The notes under the pieces are model-generated. The model saw only the letters and a program-made list of their open reading frames with translations. It was not told where the DNA came from and made no database searches. From NCBI GenBank assembly GCA_019117125.1, contig DXAL01000044.1:1-51476 (forward strand): 51,476 bases of DNA. The letters are read 5' to 3'. This document shows positions 22,858 through 32,182 of the stretch, piece after piece; positions within the stretch are counted from its first letter, which is position 1; the number at the start of each line of letters is the position of its first letter. The position numbers and the translations under genes are program-made. Source of the stretch: Candidatus Mediterraneibacter merdipullorum (lineage in GTDB: Bacteria > Bacillota > Clostridia > Lachnospirales > Lachnospiraceae).

Positions 22858-25185
22858 ATGGACAATGAGATAAAAAGCCTGCCGATGGTCGCCCTCAGAG
22901 GGATGACGATCATGCCGGAGATGGTGGTGCATTTTGATGTGAGCCGGGAGCGCTCCATCGCCGCCGTGCAGGAGGCGATGATGGAGGAGCAGAAAGTGTT
23001 CCTGACCGCACAGAAATCAATCGAGACAGAAGAACCGGGGGCGGAGGATGTCTGTGAGATTGGTACCGTGGGTACGATCCGGCAGATTATCAAGCTGCCC
23101 AAGCATATCGTGCGGGTGCTCGTTTCCGGGGAGACGCGGGGGCGGCTTCGGGAGATTGAATTTCAGGAGCCCTACCTGCGGGCGAAGGTTGAAGTGCTGG
23201 CAGAGCCGGAAGAAGACGCTTTCGGGGATTTGGATTCCGAAGCCATGGAGCGGGGGCTCAAAGATATGCTGGTGGAGTTTGCCGCAAAGAATAAAAAGAT
23301 GTCGAAAGAGTCCGTAGCCCAGCTTCTGGAGGTAAAGGGGCTTCGCAAGCTGGTGGACGAGATTGCGGCAAATATCCCGCTCTACTATACGGACCAGCAG
23401 GATATCTTAAATGAGACTGATCTGCGCGCGCGTTATGACCGGCTTGCCTTCCACCTTGTCAATGAAGTCCAGATTATCGATATCAAGGAGGAGATACGGC
23501 AGAAGGTCAAGGAGCGCGTGGACAAACACCAGCGCGAATACATTCTCCGGGAACAGCTCAAGCTCATCCGGGAGGAACTGGGGGAAGATTCCACGGTATC
23601 GGATGCGGAAGAATTTGAAAACGCCCTGAAAAAGCTGAAAGCCCCGAAAGAGGTGAAGGAAAAGCTTCAGAAGGAAATCGCGCGCTTTAAGAGCTCCCTG
23701 GGTTCTCCGGCGGAAAACGGCGTGATTCGGACCTACATTGAAACCCTGCTCGAGATGCCCTGGGACAAGGCGTCCAGAGACAACAATGACATCCGCTACG
23801 CGAAGCAGGTGCTGGAAGAAGACCACTACGGACTGGAGCAGGTCAAGGAGCGCATTCTCGAATTTCTGGCGGTGCGGGCGCTGACAAAGAAGGGGGACAG
23901 CCCCATTCTCTGTCTGGCGGGACCGCCGGGAACAGGCAAGACTTCCATCGCCAGGTCCCTTGCCCGGGCGATGAAAAAGCCCTATGTGCGCATCTCTCTG
24001 GGCGGCGTGCGGGACGAGGCGGAGATACGCGGACACCGGAAGACTTACGTGGGCGCCATGCCGGGACGCATCGCGAACGGCATACGCACCGCCGGAGTGA
24101 AGAACCCGGTCATGCTTCTGGATGAGATAGACAAGGTGAGCACGGACTACAAAGGCGATACCTTCTCCGCCCTTTTGGAAGTGCTGGACGGCGAGCAGAA
24201 CAGCCGGTTCCGGGACCATTACCTGGAAGTGCCCCTGGACCTTTCGGAAGTGATGTTCATCACCACTGCGAACACGCTGCAGACGATTCCGCGTCCCCTG
24301 CTGGACCGCATGGAAGTCATTGAGATAAGCAGCTATACCGAGAATGAGAAGATGCATATCGCCCTGGAGCATCTCGTGCCGAAGCAGCTGGAGAAGCACG
24401 GGCTCACGCCCCGGCAGCTGACGTTCAGCAGACGCGCCATATGGAAGATGGCGCGGAACTACACGAAAGAGGCAGGGGTGCGCCAGCTGGAGCGGGAGAT
24501 TGGAAATGTGTGCAGGAAAGCCGCCAAGGAAATCCTGACCGAAGATAAGACGAAGATTGCAGTGACGGACCGGAATCTGCACCGGTTCCTGGGCAAAGAG
24601 AAATACACCTACCAGATGGTGAACCCGGCTCCGGAGGTCGGCATCGTGCGCGGCCTGGCGTGGACCAGCGTCGGCGGGGACACGCTCCAGATAGAAGTGA
24701 ATGTGATGCCGGGAAGCGGCGAACTGCTGCTCACCGGTCAGCTCGGCGATGTGATGAAAGAATCCGCCCAGGCGGGCATCAGCTATATCCGCTCCGTGAG
24801 CGGGAAATACGGCATTGCAGGTGATTTCTTTGAGAAACACGACATCCATGTCCATATCCCGGAAGGGGCGGTGCCAAAGGACGGACCCTCAGCCGGCATT
24901 ACCATGGCGACGGCAATCCTCTCCGCAGTCACGCAGAAGAAAGTCCGCGCGGACCTTGCCATGACAGGAGAAATCACGCTGCGCGGGCGCGTACTCCCAA
25001 TCGGCGGGCTCAAGGAAAAACTCCTGGCGGCAAAGAGCGCGGGTATGAAGATTGTGCTCGTGCCGGAGAAGAACCGGACGGATGTGGAAGAGCTCTCTGC
25101 GGAGATTACGAAAGGTCTGGACATCATTTACGTGGAACATATGGATGAGGTGCTGGAACATGCACTGACAGGAGAAGAGTCATGA
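22858..25185 (+). CDS. lon: ATP-dependent protease La
   Basis: A 775-residue LonA protease. The N-terminal substrate domain begins LPMVALRGMTIMPEMVVHFD. Then follow a coiled region, the AAA+ module with Walker A GPPGTGKT and Walker B MLLDEIDK, and the C-terminal protease domain with Ser678 in KDGPSAGIT and a conserved Lys in GGLKEKLLAA. It degrades misfolded and regulatory proteins. CAGGAGGATATGTAA precedes the ATG. It overlaps engB by 4 bases (ATGA), so the GTPase is translationally coupled. Confidence 0.97.
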   Translation: MDNEIKSLPMVALRGMTIMPEMVVHFDVSRERSIAAVQEAMMEEQKVFLTAQKSIETEEPGAEDVCEIGTVGTIRQIIKLPKHIVRVLVSGETRGRLREIEFQEPYLRAKVEVLAEPEEDAFGDLDSEAMERGLKDMLVEFAAKNKKMSKESVAQLLEVKGLRKLVDEIAANIPLYYTDQQDILNETDLRARYDRLAFHLVNEVQIIDIKEEIRQKVKERVDKHQREYILREQLKLIREELGEDSTVSDAEEFENALKKLKAPKEVKEKLQKEIARFKSSLGSPAENGVIRTYIETLLEMPWDKASRDNNDIRYAKQVLEEDHYGLEQVKERILEFLAVRALTKKGDSPILCLAGPPGTGKTSIARSLARAMKKPYVRISLGGVRDEAEIRGHRKTYVGAMPGRIANGIRTAGVKNPVMLLDEIDKVSTDYKGDTFSALLEVLDGEQNSRFRDHYLEVPLDLSEVMFITTANTLQTIPRPLLDRMEVIEISSYTENEKMHIALEHLVPKQLEKHGLTPRQLTFSRRAIWKMARNYTKEAGVRQLEREIGNVCRKAAKEILTEDKTKIAVTDRNLHRFLGKEKYTYQMVNPAPEVGIVRGLAWTSVGGDTLQIEVNVMPGSGELLLTGQLGDVMKESAQAGISYIRSVSGKYGIAGDFFEKHDIHVHIPEGAVPKDGPSAGITMATAILSAVTQKKVRADLAMTGEITLRGRVLPIGGLKEKLLAAKSAGMKIVLVPEKNRTDVEELSAEITKGLDIIYVEHMDEVLEHALTGEES

Positions 25186-25832
25186 TAATCAGGAATATCG
25201 AACTGGAGACAGTGTGCGGAGTGACGAGCAGACTGCCGGAAAATACCAGACCGGAAGTCGCGTTTGCGGGAAAATCCAATGTGGGGAAATCTTCCCTTAT
25301 CAACGGGCTGATGAACCGGAAATCCTTTGCCCGGATTTCCGCGACGCCGGGAAAGACCCAGACCATCAATTTCTACAACATTAACGGGGAGCTGTACCTC
25401 GTGGACCTGCCCGGGTACGGATATGCCCGGGTATCGGAGAAGGAGAAAGAGCAGTGGGGGAAGATGATTGAACGCTATCTCCACAGCTCCGCGCAGCTGC
25501 GCGCCGTGTTCCTGCTCATCGATATCCGGCATGAACCGTCTGCAAATGATAAAATGATGTACCGCTGGGTGGTGGACCAGGGGTACCAGCCGGTCATCAT
25601 CGCCACCAAGCTGGATAAGATAAAGCGCAGCCAGGTGCAGAAACACGTGAAGATGATAAAAGAAGGACTGGGGCTTGTCCCGGGTACAAAAGTGATACCG
25701 TTCTCCTCCCAGACAAAGCAGGGAAGAGACGAGATATGGGAACTGATTGAGACAGAGTGCGGTCTGTGCGAAGGACAGGAAGAGACCGGTCGGTCCGGCG
25801 GCAGGGCAGGGGAGGATGAGGATGGAAAATAA
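25182..25832 (+). CDS. engB: Ribosome biogenesis GTPase EngB/YihA/YsxC
   Basis: A 216-residue P-loop GTPase for late 50S subunit assembly. G1 is GKSNVGKSS, G2 lies in TPGKTQTINFY, G3 is DLPGYGYA, and G4 is TKLDK. It follows lon with a 4-base overlap, the usual Firmicutes neighbour. The C-terminal tail past residue 190 is charged and poorly conserved. It overlaps the next gene by 11 bases. Confidence 0.95.
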   Translation: MIIRNIELETVCGVTSRLPENTRPEVAFAGKSNVGKSSLINGLMNRKSFARISATPGKTQTINFYNINGELYLVDLPGYGYARVSEKEKEQWGKMIERYLHSSAQLRAVFLLIDIRHEPSANDKMMYRWVVDQGYQPVIIATKLDKIKRSQVQKHVKMIKEGLGLVPGTKVIPFSSQTKQGRDEIWELIETECGLCEGQEETGRSGGRAGEDEDGK

Positions 25833-26961
25833 GCGTCCCTACTGGAAAGTGGTGCTCAGGCTGGTGTTCAGCCTTCTTGCCACCGCAGCATTTATCATTA
25901 TCGGATGGAACCTGCTCCGCTTCCTTCTGCCCTTTGTGATAGGCTGGCTCATTGCGGCTGTCGCAAGCCCGCTGGTGAACTGGCTGGAGAAGCGCCTCCG
26001 GATTGTCAAGAAGCTGGGCTCTGCGCTCATCGTCATCGTCGTGCTGGCGGCAATCGTTGTGGCGCTCTACTTCGGCATCAGCCGCCTGGTCGTGGAGATA
26101 AGCTCACTGATACACAACTTCCCGGAGATATACGCCCAGCTTGAGACCGGGCTGGCCCAGATCGGAGACACCCTCTCAGGCATCTTCGAGCGGCTCCCGT
26201 CCGGCGTCCAGAAGGGATGGAACACGGTCGCGGAAAACCTGGACCAGTACATGGGCAATCTGGTGTCCAACATTAGCGAACCGACCGTGACCGCTGCGGG
26301 AAACATCGCGAAGCGCGTGCCCTATTATCTCATCTCTTTCCTCGTTTCCGTGCTGTCGGCATATTTCTTCATCGTCCAGAGGGAGGAAGTGCTGGCATGG
26401 CTGAAACGGATTGCGCCGGAGTCGGTCCGCAAGCGGATGACCCTGGTGATGGACAATCTGCGCTATGCGGTGGGCGGCTACTTCAAGGCGCAGCTCAAGA
26501 TTATGTGCATCGTCTTCCTCATCCTGCTCGTGGGGCTGGGAGCGCTGGGCACCGGATATTTCGTGCTGGTTGCGTTCCTCATCGCATTCCTTGATTTCCT
26601 CCCGTTCTTCGGAACAGGGACCGCGATGATACCGTGGGCGGTGTATGCGTTCTTTATGGGAGATTACAAGATGACAGTGGCGCTGGTCGTCATCTATGTG
26701 GTGACACAGGCGGTCCATCAGCTCCTCCAGCCCAAACTCGTGGGAGACAGCGTGGGGCTGAATCCACTTGTTACGCTCATCCTGCTCTATATCGGCTACC
26801 GGATGGGCGGCATCCTCTGGATGATACTGGCGGTGCCCATCGGCATGGTCCTCATCAATATGTGTCAGGCAGGCGCTTTCAATTACATTATCGACGACGT
26901 GAAGATACTGGTGGACGGCATACTGGGACTGCAGGAAGAGAAAGACCATTCTGCGGATTGA
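25822..26961 (+). CDS. AI-2E family (PF01594) membrane transporter
   Basis: A 379-residue membrane protein with about seven to eight hydrophobic helices. The N-terminal pair (LVFSLLATAAFIIIGWNLL and RFLLPFVIGWLIAAVASPL) is typical, and later ones include FLDFLPFFGTG and VTLILLYIGYRMGG. Family members range from Na+/H+ antiporters to AI-2 exporters and sporulation proteins (YtvI-like). The ATG at 25822 has GGAGG 6 bases upstream; the ATG at 25816 would be too close to it. It overlaps engB and may share its transcript. The exact role is open. Confidence 0.85.
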   Translation: MENKRPYWKVVLRLVFSLLATAAFIIIGWNLLRFLLPFVIGWLIAAVASPLVNWLEKRLRIVKKLGSALIVIVVLAAIVVALYFGISRLVVEISSLIHNFPEIYAQLETGLAQIGDTLSGIFERLPSGVQKGWNTVAENLDQYMGNLVSNISEPTVTAAGNIAKRVPYYLISFLVSVLSAYFFIVQREEVLAWLKRIAPESVRKRMTLVMDNLRYAVGGYFKAQLKIMCIVFLILLVGLGALGTGYFVLVAFLIAFLDFLPFFGTGTAMIPWAVYAFFMGDYKMTVALVVIYVVTQAVHQLLQPKLVGDSVGLNPLVTLILLYIGYRMGGILWMILAVPIGMVLINMCQAGAFNYIIDDVKILVDGILGLQEEKDHSAD

Positions 26962-26986
26962 AAAAGGGACACGAGTATGATATGAT
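26958..26986 (+). promoter_or_regulatory. Promoter of the rubredoxin gene
   Basis: TTGAAA (26958-26963), which overlaps the preceding stop codon, and TATGAT (26981-26986) are 17 bases apart, with TG one base before the -10. Confidence 0.65.
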
Positions 26987-27028
26987 ATCCAGGTAAGAAA
27001 AACAGAAAAATACTAGGAGGCAGAAAAG

Positions 27029-27190
27029 ATGAAAAAATATGTATGTGACGTTTGCGGATATATTTACGATGAGGCAGCAGGTGACCCGGACAACGGCATC
27101 GATGCAGGAACAAAATGGGAAGATGTGCCGGACGATTTTGTCTGCCCGCTTTGCGGGGTGGGAAAAGACCAGTTCTCAGAAGTTGAATAA
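27029..27190 (+). CDS. rd: Rubredoxin
   Basis: A 53-residue iron protein: [20 protein letters not shown], then [19 protein letters not shown]. The two CxxC pairs (Cys6/Cys9 and Cys39/Cys42) bind one iron. It carries electrons, commonly to rubrerythrin or to oxidative-stress reductases in anaerobes. TAGGAGG precedes the ATG. It has its own promoter and a strong terminator, so it is a monocistronic gene. Confidence 0.96.
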   Translation: MKKYVCDVCGYIYDEAAGDPDNGIDAGTKWEDVPDDFVCPLCGVGKDQFSEVE

Positions 27191-27211
27191 TCCCGTATAA
27201 GAAAGACAGCA

Positions 27212-27253
27212 GCCGTTCCACAGTTTCCAATAAAGTGGAACGGCATTTTATTT
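27212..27253 (+). terminator. Rho-independent terminator of the rubredoxin gene
   Basis: GCCGTTCCAC and GTGGAACGGC form a perfect 10-pair stem with a 13-base loop, followed by ATTTTATTT. Confidence 0.92.
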
Positions 27254-27285
27254 GTGAAAGAAACGGATAAGAGGGGGAAAGGGTT

Positions 27286-27954
27286 ATGGCAAACAAAGAA
27301 AAATTTGCGGCGGATACATCCGGGAGAAATGCGGCTGCGTGGGCGAAGGCGCTCGTTATCCTCCTGGTCGGACTGACGGTGGCGCACCTGGGCGTGACGC
27401 TCTTTCTGCTGTCCGAACTGGGGACGGATACATTCACCGTATTTATCCAGGGGCTTTCCAGAGTCTTCGGGCTGACCGTGGGCACGGTCCATGTCATCGT
27501 GCTGTGCATCCTTATGGCGGTGATGCTCCTGACGACGAAAGGATACGTCAAGCCGGGAACTGTTGTGTGCGCCTTCTGCGGCGGTCCCATTATCGACCTG
27601 TTCACCTGGCTCCTGGGCGGATATATCAATGGGGATGCAGGGATGGCGGTCCGCATCATCAGCATGCTGGCCGGATGCGTGATTCTTTCCGCCGGGATGT
27701 CCATCGTTATCAACAGCAATGCGGGAACCGGACCGAACGACCTTGTGGCGGTGATTCTTTCGGATAAGCTCGAGCGGGTGGAGTTCCGCTGGGTGAGGGT
27801 CGGATGCGACCTCTTCTTCGTGGTGCTCGGCTTCATCCTCGGCGGGACCGTGGGCGCAGGGACCGTGGTAGCGGTGTTCCTGACGGGACCGCTGGTGCAG
27901 TTCTGGCTGCCGAAGACGAAGAAGGCGGTGCAGGCGATACTCCACGAAGAATAA
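27286..27954 (+). CDS. YczE/YitT-like integral membrane protein
   Basis: A 222-residue protein with about five to six membrane helices. The pattern GTDTFTVFIQGLS near residue 47, FCGGPIIDL, and NAGTGPNDLVAVIL in the second half is that of the YczE family. These proteins are widespread in Firmicutes and their transport substrate is unknown. Some copies lie beside regulators of antibiotics or amino acid metabolism. It is followed after 17 bases by the metallo-hydrolase gene and is probably cotranscribed with it. Confidence 0.75.
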   Translation: MANKEKFAADTSGRNAAAWAKALVILLVGLTVAHLGVTLFLLSELGTDTFTVFIQGLSRVFGLTVGTVHVIVLCILMAVMLLTTKGYVKPGTVVCAFCGGPIIDLFTWLLGGYINGDAGMAVRIISMLAGCVILSAGMSIVINSNAGTGPNDLVAVILSDKLERVEFRWVRVGCDLFFVVLGFILGGTVGAGTVVAVFLTGPLVQFWLPKTKKAVQAILHEE

Positions 27955-27971
27955 GAAAAGGAGGCAGGACG

Positions 27972-28775
27972 ATGAAACTGGTAATGCTTGGAACAGGAAA
28001 TGCGGTTGTGACAGAGTGCTACAATACATGCTTTGTGCTCTGCGACGGGGAGCATTATTTCCTCGTGGACGGCGGAGGAGGGAACGGTATCCTGCGGCAG
28101 CTTGAGAAAGCCGGCATCCCGTGGAGGAGCATCCACGACATCTTTGTCACGCACAGGCATATGGACCACATCCTCGGCGTCGTGTGGATGATGCGCAAGG
28201 CGGCGCAGGCGGCAAAGCGCGGGGGATACGACGGGGAAGTGCGGATATACGCCCACAAGAAAGTGCTCTGCATCCTGGATGATATGGCGCATATGCTCCT
28301 GTCAAAGAAAGAAGCGGAATGCATCGGGGAGACTATCCGGCTCATCCCGGTGGCAGACGGAGACGTGTACGATATCATCGGGCATAAGACCACATTTTTC
28401 AATATCCATTCGACAAAGACGAAACAGCATGGGTTTACCATCTATCTGAACGAGAAGGAAAAACTGACCTGCTGCGGCGACGAGCCGTACAATGAGTCGG
28501 AGCGCATGTATGTCCAGGGGAGCAGGTGGCTGCTCCATGAGGCGTTCTGCCTCGACGCGGAGGAAGAGAAGTACCACGCCTACGAAAAACACCACTCCAC
28601 AGTGAAAGACGCGTGCGTCACGGCAGAGAAGCTTCATGTGGAGAACCTGGTGCTCTACCACACGGAAGATTCCGACATGGCTTCCCGGAAAGCGCGGTAC
28701 ACCGCCGAAGGAAAAGCGTACTTCAGCGGAAACCTGTATGTGCCGGACGACCTGGAAGTCATCGACCTGGACTAA
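27972..28775 (+). CDS. MBL-fold metal-dependent hydrolase
   Basis: A 267-residue beta-lactamase-fold enzyme resembling ribonuclease Z. The zinc motif THRHMDH spans residues 60-66 (His61, His63, Asp65, His66), and the second half has LTCCGDEPY and HEAF. The metal-binding His of the usual HxHxDH is intact. AAAGGAGGCAGGACG precedes the ATG. Substrate unknown; tRNA 3' processing is possible, but the sequence is shorter and not close enough to call it RNase Z. It is convergent with the C26 gene. Confidence 0.82.
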   Translation: MKLVMLGTGNAVVTECYNTCFVLCDGEHYFLVDGGGGNGILRQLEKAGIPWRSIHDIFVTHRHMDHILGVVWMMRKAAQAAKRGGYDGEVRIYAHKKVLCILDDMAHMLLSKKEAECIGETIRLIPVADGDVYDIIGHKTTFFNIHSTKTKQHGFTIYLNEKEKLTCCGDEPYNESERMYVQGSRWLLHEAFCLDAEEEKYHAYEKHHSTVKDACVTAEKLHVENLVLYHTEDSDMASRKARYTAEGKAYFSGNLYVPDDLEVIDLD

Positions 28776-28796
28776 CACTCCCGGATGTTTCGGAAA

Positions 28797-29519
28797 TCAA
28801 TGGACCGGATTAGTCCTCCCGGCGAGGGCGCGGGAGATGAAGCCGCGGAACAGCTCCCGCATCTCCGGGGAGGTGCGGTACATGCACTCGGGATGCCACT
28901 GGACGCCCACGGCAAAGGGATGGTCCTTTACTTCCACTGCCTCGATGACGCCGTCCCCGGATCGGGCGCTTACCCGGACATCCTTACCCGGCAGGTTGAC
29001 CGCCTGATGGTGGAAGCTGTTTACCAGGAGACGGGGACCGGTAAATCCGTGCAGGAGGGTGCCGCGTTCTGTGCGGATGCGGTGGCTCACTTCATCCCGC
29101 CCGGCGGATTTCTGCATATGGTCCAGGGTCCCGCCGGGGATGAGGGAGAGGTCCTGCCAGATGGTGCCGCCGCTGGCAGCGCACAGCACCTGCATCCCGC
29201 GGCAGATGGACAGGACGGGCTTCCCGGTCTTTAAGACGCGCTTCATCAGGCGGAGCTGGAAGAGGTCCACCGTCACATCGGTCCTCCCGTTCCCCATTCG
29301 GGGTTCTTCCCCGAACAGCAGCGGAGTGATATCCTCCCCGCCGCAGAAGAGGAAGCCGTCGCAGAGCCGGGTGTACTCCCCGATGAGACGGTCGCTGCGG
29401 ACGATGGGGAGTACAAGGGGGACGCCCCGCGAGTAGCGGACGGACTGGATATATGGATTGGTCACAAACTGCCGGTCCCCTGCAAAGCCGCAGGAGACGA
29501 TTCCGATGTTCGGTCCCAT
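28797..29519 (-). CDS. Class I glutamine amidotransferase-like peptidase C26 (PuuD-like)
   Basis: A 240-residue protein of the gamma-glutamyl-gamma-aminobutyrate hydrolase family. The nucleophile is the Cys in SICRGMQVL, and the catalytic His-Glu pair is in VGVQWHPECMYR. The opening PNIGIVSCGFAGD is also typical. In polyamine catabolism PuuD releases GABA from gamma-Glu-GABA, but the same fold is used for peptides and folates, and no putrescine genes are present here. It is divergent from the dipeptidase gene at 29664. Confidence 0.85.
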   Translation of the reverse strand: MGPNIGIVSCGFAGDRQFVTNPYIQSVRYSRGVPLVLPIVRSDRLIGEYTRLCDGFLFCGGEDITPLLFGEEPRMGNGRTDVTVDLFQLRLMKRVLKTGKPVLSICRGMQVLCAASGGTIWQDLSLIPGGTLDHMQKSAGRDEVSHRIRTERGTLLHGFTGPRLLVNSFHHQAVNLPGKDVRVSARSGDGVIEAVEVKDHPFAVGVQWHPECMYRTSPEMRELFRGFISRALAGRTNPVH

Positions 29520-29663
29520 AGAATTCCCCTTTCTTTTTCCGGATTTCTTGTTTCTTATTTCACATCTTTTACAGACCCCGTTTTTTCAGACGCCGGATAC
29601 TATCCGGACGTATGATAGAATATGTAATAAAAGACGGATTTATACGCAGGGAGGAACGAGACT

Positions 29664-30647
29664 GTGGAATGGATTGACATGCACTGTGACACCCTGTGGT
29701 GCCTGGCGGAATATCGAAAAAAAGGAACGGCTGCATCGGACAGCCTGTACCGGAACCATCTGTGCGTGGATGTGGAGCGGCTCGGAAAAGCGGGCTGCGC
29801 CGCACAGTTCTTCGCATGCTTTGTCAATGCCGGGGACCATCCCGGAGAGGAAGACCCGAAGACGAGGACCGGCAGGAGATGGGATGGAGCCTACCGGGAT
29901 GTGCTGGGGATGCTCCGGCTTGCGCGGGAAGAGGAAAAACGGATGGCGGGTGCAGACAGCGGCGTGCGCTGTGTCCTCACGGTGGAGGAAGGAGGCGTGT
30001 TAAACGGGGAGATATCCCGCCTGGACGTCCTGTACCGGATGGGCGTGCGCCTCCTAACGCTGACGTGGAACTATGAGAACTGCATCGGGTCTCCCAACAG
30101 CCGGGACCGGACGGTGATGGAGCGGGGGCTTCGCGGGTTCGGGATAGAAGCGGTAAGCAGGATGAACGACCTGGGAATCATCATCGACGTCTCCCATCTG
30201 TCAGACGGCGGATTCCGGGACTGTATCCGGTACAGCAGGTACCCCGTCGCCGCGTCCCATTCCAATGCCAGGAGCCTCTGCGCCCATCCCCGGAACTTAA
30301 GCGATGAGATGCTCCGCGCACTGGGAGAACAGGGAGGTGTGGCAGGGCTGAATTTCTACGCTGCCTTCTTAAGAGAAACGAAGAGCCCGTCCGGGGCCTG
30401 GGCATCTCCGGATGATATCGCGGAGCATGCGGCCTGGATGGTCCGGAAAGCAGGAGAGGACGCGGTAGCGTTCGGGACCGATTTCGACGGCTTCGAGCGG
30501 GAAGCGCTGCCCGAAGGCATCCGGGGCGTACAGGATATGGAGCGGGTGGCGGACGCCCTTCGCAGAAAAGGCATCACAGCCCGCCAGATAGATAAGATTG
30601 CATCCGGAAATGTAAAGCGGCTGATTCACGACGTCTGGAAGAAATAA
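29664..30647 (+). CDS. Membrane dipeptidase (peptidase M19)
   Basis: A 327-residue zinc dipeptidase of the renal dipeptidase family. The HxD metal pair is His7/Asp9 in DMHCDTLW. Downstream features are VSHLSDGGF, ASHSNARSLCAHPRNL and TDFDGF. The enzyme cleaves dipeptides, including D-amino acid types. It starts with GTG 29664 after GGGAGGA; the protein begins VEWIDMHCD. It is followed by the uracil-type permease, and no terminator was seen between them. Confidence 0.9.
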   Translation: MEWIDMHCDTLWCLAEYRKKGTAASDSLYRNHLCVDVERLGKAGCAAQFFACFVNAGDHPGEEDPKTRTGRRWDGAYRDVLGMLRLAREEEKRMAGADSGVRCVLTVEEGGVLNGEISRLDVLYRMGVRLLTLTWNYENCIGSPNSRDRTVMERGLRGFGIEAVSRMNDLGIIIDVSHLSDGGFRDCIRYSRYPVAASHSNARSLCAHPRNLSDEMLRALGEQGGVAGLNFYAAFLRETKSPSGAWASPDDIAEHAAWMVRKAGEDAVAFGTDFDGFEREALPEGIRGVQDMERVADALRRKGITARQIDKIASGNVKRLIHDVWKK

Positions 30648-30650
30648 CTG

Positions 30651-30679
30651 TTTTCATGGGGCGCGCGGTATGGTAGAAT
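30651..30679 (+). promoter_or_regulatory. Promoter of the permease gene
   Basis: TTTTCA (30651-30656), a 17-base spacer ending in TGG, and TAGAAT (30674-30679) make an extended -10 promoter. Confidence 0.55.
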
Positions 30680-30738
30680 AGACAGGGCGTATGAAGCGCC
30701 ATACTACAGAAGTGAATGAGAAAAACAGGAGGAACTAC

Positions 30739-31995
30739 ATGGAAAACAAAAGAATCATTCAGGTGGAAGAGAAGGTGCCGTTCCGGCTGCTGGTGCCTCT
30801 GAGTATCCAGCACATGTTCGCGATGTTCGGCGCATCGGTGCTGGTGCCGTTCGTGTTCGGCATCAACCCGGCGGTCGTGCTTTTTATGAACGGAATCGGA
30901 ACCCTTCTTTTCATCCTGATAACCAAGGGGAGAGCGCCTGCCTATCTGGGCTCCAGTTTCGCGTTTCTGGCTCCGGCGGGCGTGGTCATATCAAAATGGG
31001 GATATGAGTACGCGCTGGGAGGATTCGTGGTCGTCGGATTCCTGGGGTGCGTCCTCGCAGTCATCATCTATAAATTTGGCTCCGACTGGATTGACGTGGT
31101 CCTGCCGCCTGCGGCAATGGGACCGGTGGTCGCGCTGATTGGACTGGAACTTGCCGGGACAGCGGCGTCCAATGCGGGTCTGGCGGACGAGACCATCGAT
31201 ATGCGCAATGTCATCGTATTCCTTGTGACGCTTCTGGTGGCAGTCCTCGGTTCGGTCCTCTTCCGGGGATTCCTGGCAGTCATCCCGATACTGGTCGCCA
31301 TCATCGCGGGATACATCGCAGCCCTTGCCTGCGGCATCGTGGATTTCTCAGAGGTGGCGGCAGCGTCCCTCTTCTCCATCCCGAACTTTTCCGTGCCGAA
31401 GTTCAAGTGGGAGGCAATCGTCATCATCATTCCGGTGCTGCTGGTGATTACGTCGGAGCACATCGGACACCAGATTGTGACGAGCAAGATTGTGGGAAGA
31501 GACCTTCTGAAAGACCCGGGACTCCACAGGTCCCTCTTCGCGGATAACTTCTCCAGCATGCTCTCCGGTCTCATCGGCTCCGTGCCGACGACCACATACG
31601 GGGAAAATATCGGCGTCATGGCGATGACGAAAGTCTACAGCGTATACGTGATAGGAGGGGCGGCGGTGCTCTCCATCATCTGTTCCTTTATCGGGAAGAT
31701 GACGACGCTGATTAATACCATCCCGGGACCGGTCATCGGCGGCATATCCTTCCTGCTGTACGGAATGATAGGCACCTCGGGCATCCGTATCCTCGTGGAA
31801 TCCCAGGTGGACTACAACCGCTCGCGGAACATGGCGATGACCTCCGTTATCTTCGTGGTCGGACTGTCCGGCATCACCGTGCAGTTCGGAAGCATCCAGC
31901 TCAGCGGAATGGTGCTGGCCTGCGTGGTCGGCATGCTCATGGGACTGATGTTCTACATCTTCGACAAACTGAAACTGACAAACGACAGAGAGTAA
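30739..31995 (+). CDS. uraA: NCS2-family nucleobase permease, uracil type
   Basis: A 418-residue membrane protein with 12 or more hydrophobic segments. AYLGSSFAFLAP near residue 77 is the helix characteristic of the UraA/UapA family. TTTYGENIGVMAMTKVYS carries the NCS2 signature and matches uracil permeases better than xanthine permeases. AACAGGAGGA precedes the ATG. It imports uracil by proton symport in the family model. It lies 22 kb from the hydroxylase operon, so a shared purine role should not be assumed. Confidence 0.85.
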   Translation: MENKRIIQVEEKVPFRLLVPLSIQHMFAMFGASVLVPFVFGINPAVVLFMNGIGTLLFILITKGRAPAYLGSSFAFLAPAGVVISKWGYEYALGGFVVVGFLGCVLAVIIYKFGSDWIDVVLPPAAMGPVVALIGLELAGTAASNAGLADETIDMRNVIVFLVTLLVAVLGSVLFRGFLAVIPILVAIIAGYIAALACGIVDFSEVAAASLFSIPNFSVPKFKWEAIVIIIPVLLVITSEHIGHQIVTSKIVGRDLLKDPGLHRSLFADNFSSMLSGLIGSVPTTTYGENIGVMAMTKVYSVYVIGGAAVLSIICSFIGKMTTLINTIPGPVIGGISFLLYGMIGTSGIRILVESQVDYNRSRNMAMTSVIFVVGLSGITVQFGSIQLSGMVLACVVGMLMGLMFYIFDKLKLTNDRE

Positions 31996-32005
31996 ACAGC
32001 GTATG

Positions 32006-32048
32006 AGAGCTGCTGCGCGGCGCAGGGAAAAGCGCCGCCGGCAGCTCT
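32006..32048 (+). terminator. Hairpin after the permease gene
   Basis: AGAGCTGC plus GCGGCGC pair with GCGCCGC plus GCAGCTCT around AGGGAAAA, a long, GC-rich stem. The plus strand lacks a T tract after it, so it may be a 3' stabiliser rather than a classical terminator. Confidence 0.5.
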
Positions 32049-32182
32049 TAAAAAATTCCTAAACATTCCCGCGCGTAAATCTTAAGGAAATGTTAGAAAA
32101 ATCCGCTGTACGGCGCGCCTATAATCTCCTTATCAGACTGGGGCATCCGGGAAAATGCAAATGGATAAGGAGGCGGTTCCCC

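Noticed and set aside
23407-24855. Minus-strand ORF of 482 codons
   Set aside because: An antisense shadow of lon; the lon motifs on the plus strand are complete.
26883-28292. Minus-strand ORF of 469 codons
   Set aside because: It runs through rubredoxin, its terminator and two clear plus-strand genes, and its composition is low-complexity.
30648-30738. Purine or pyrimidine riboswitch/attenuator before the permease
   Set aside because: The leader is too short and shows no conserved aptamer core or terminator.
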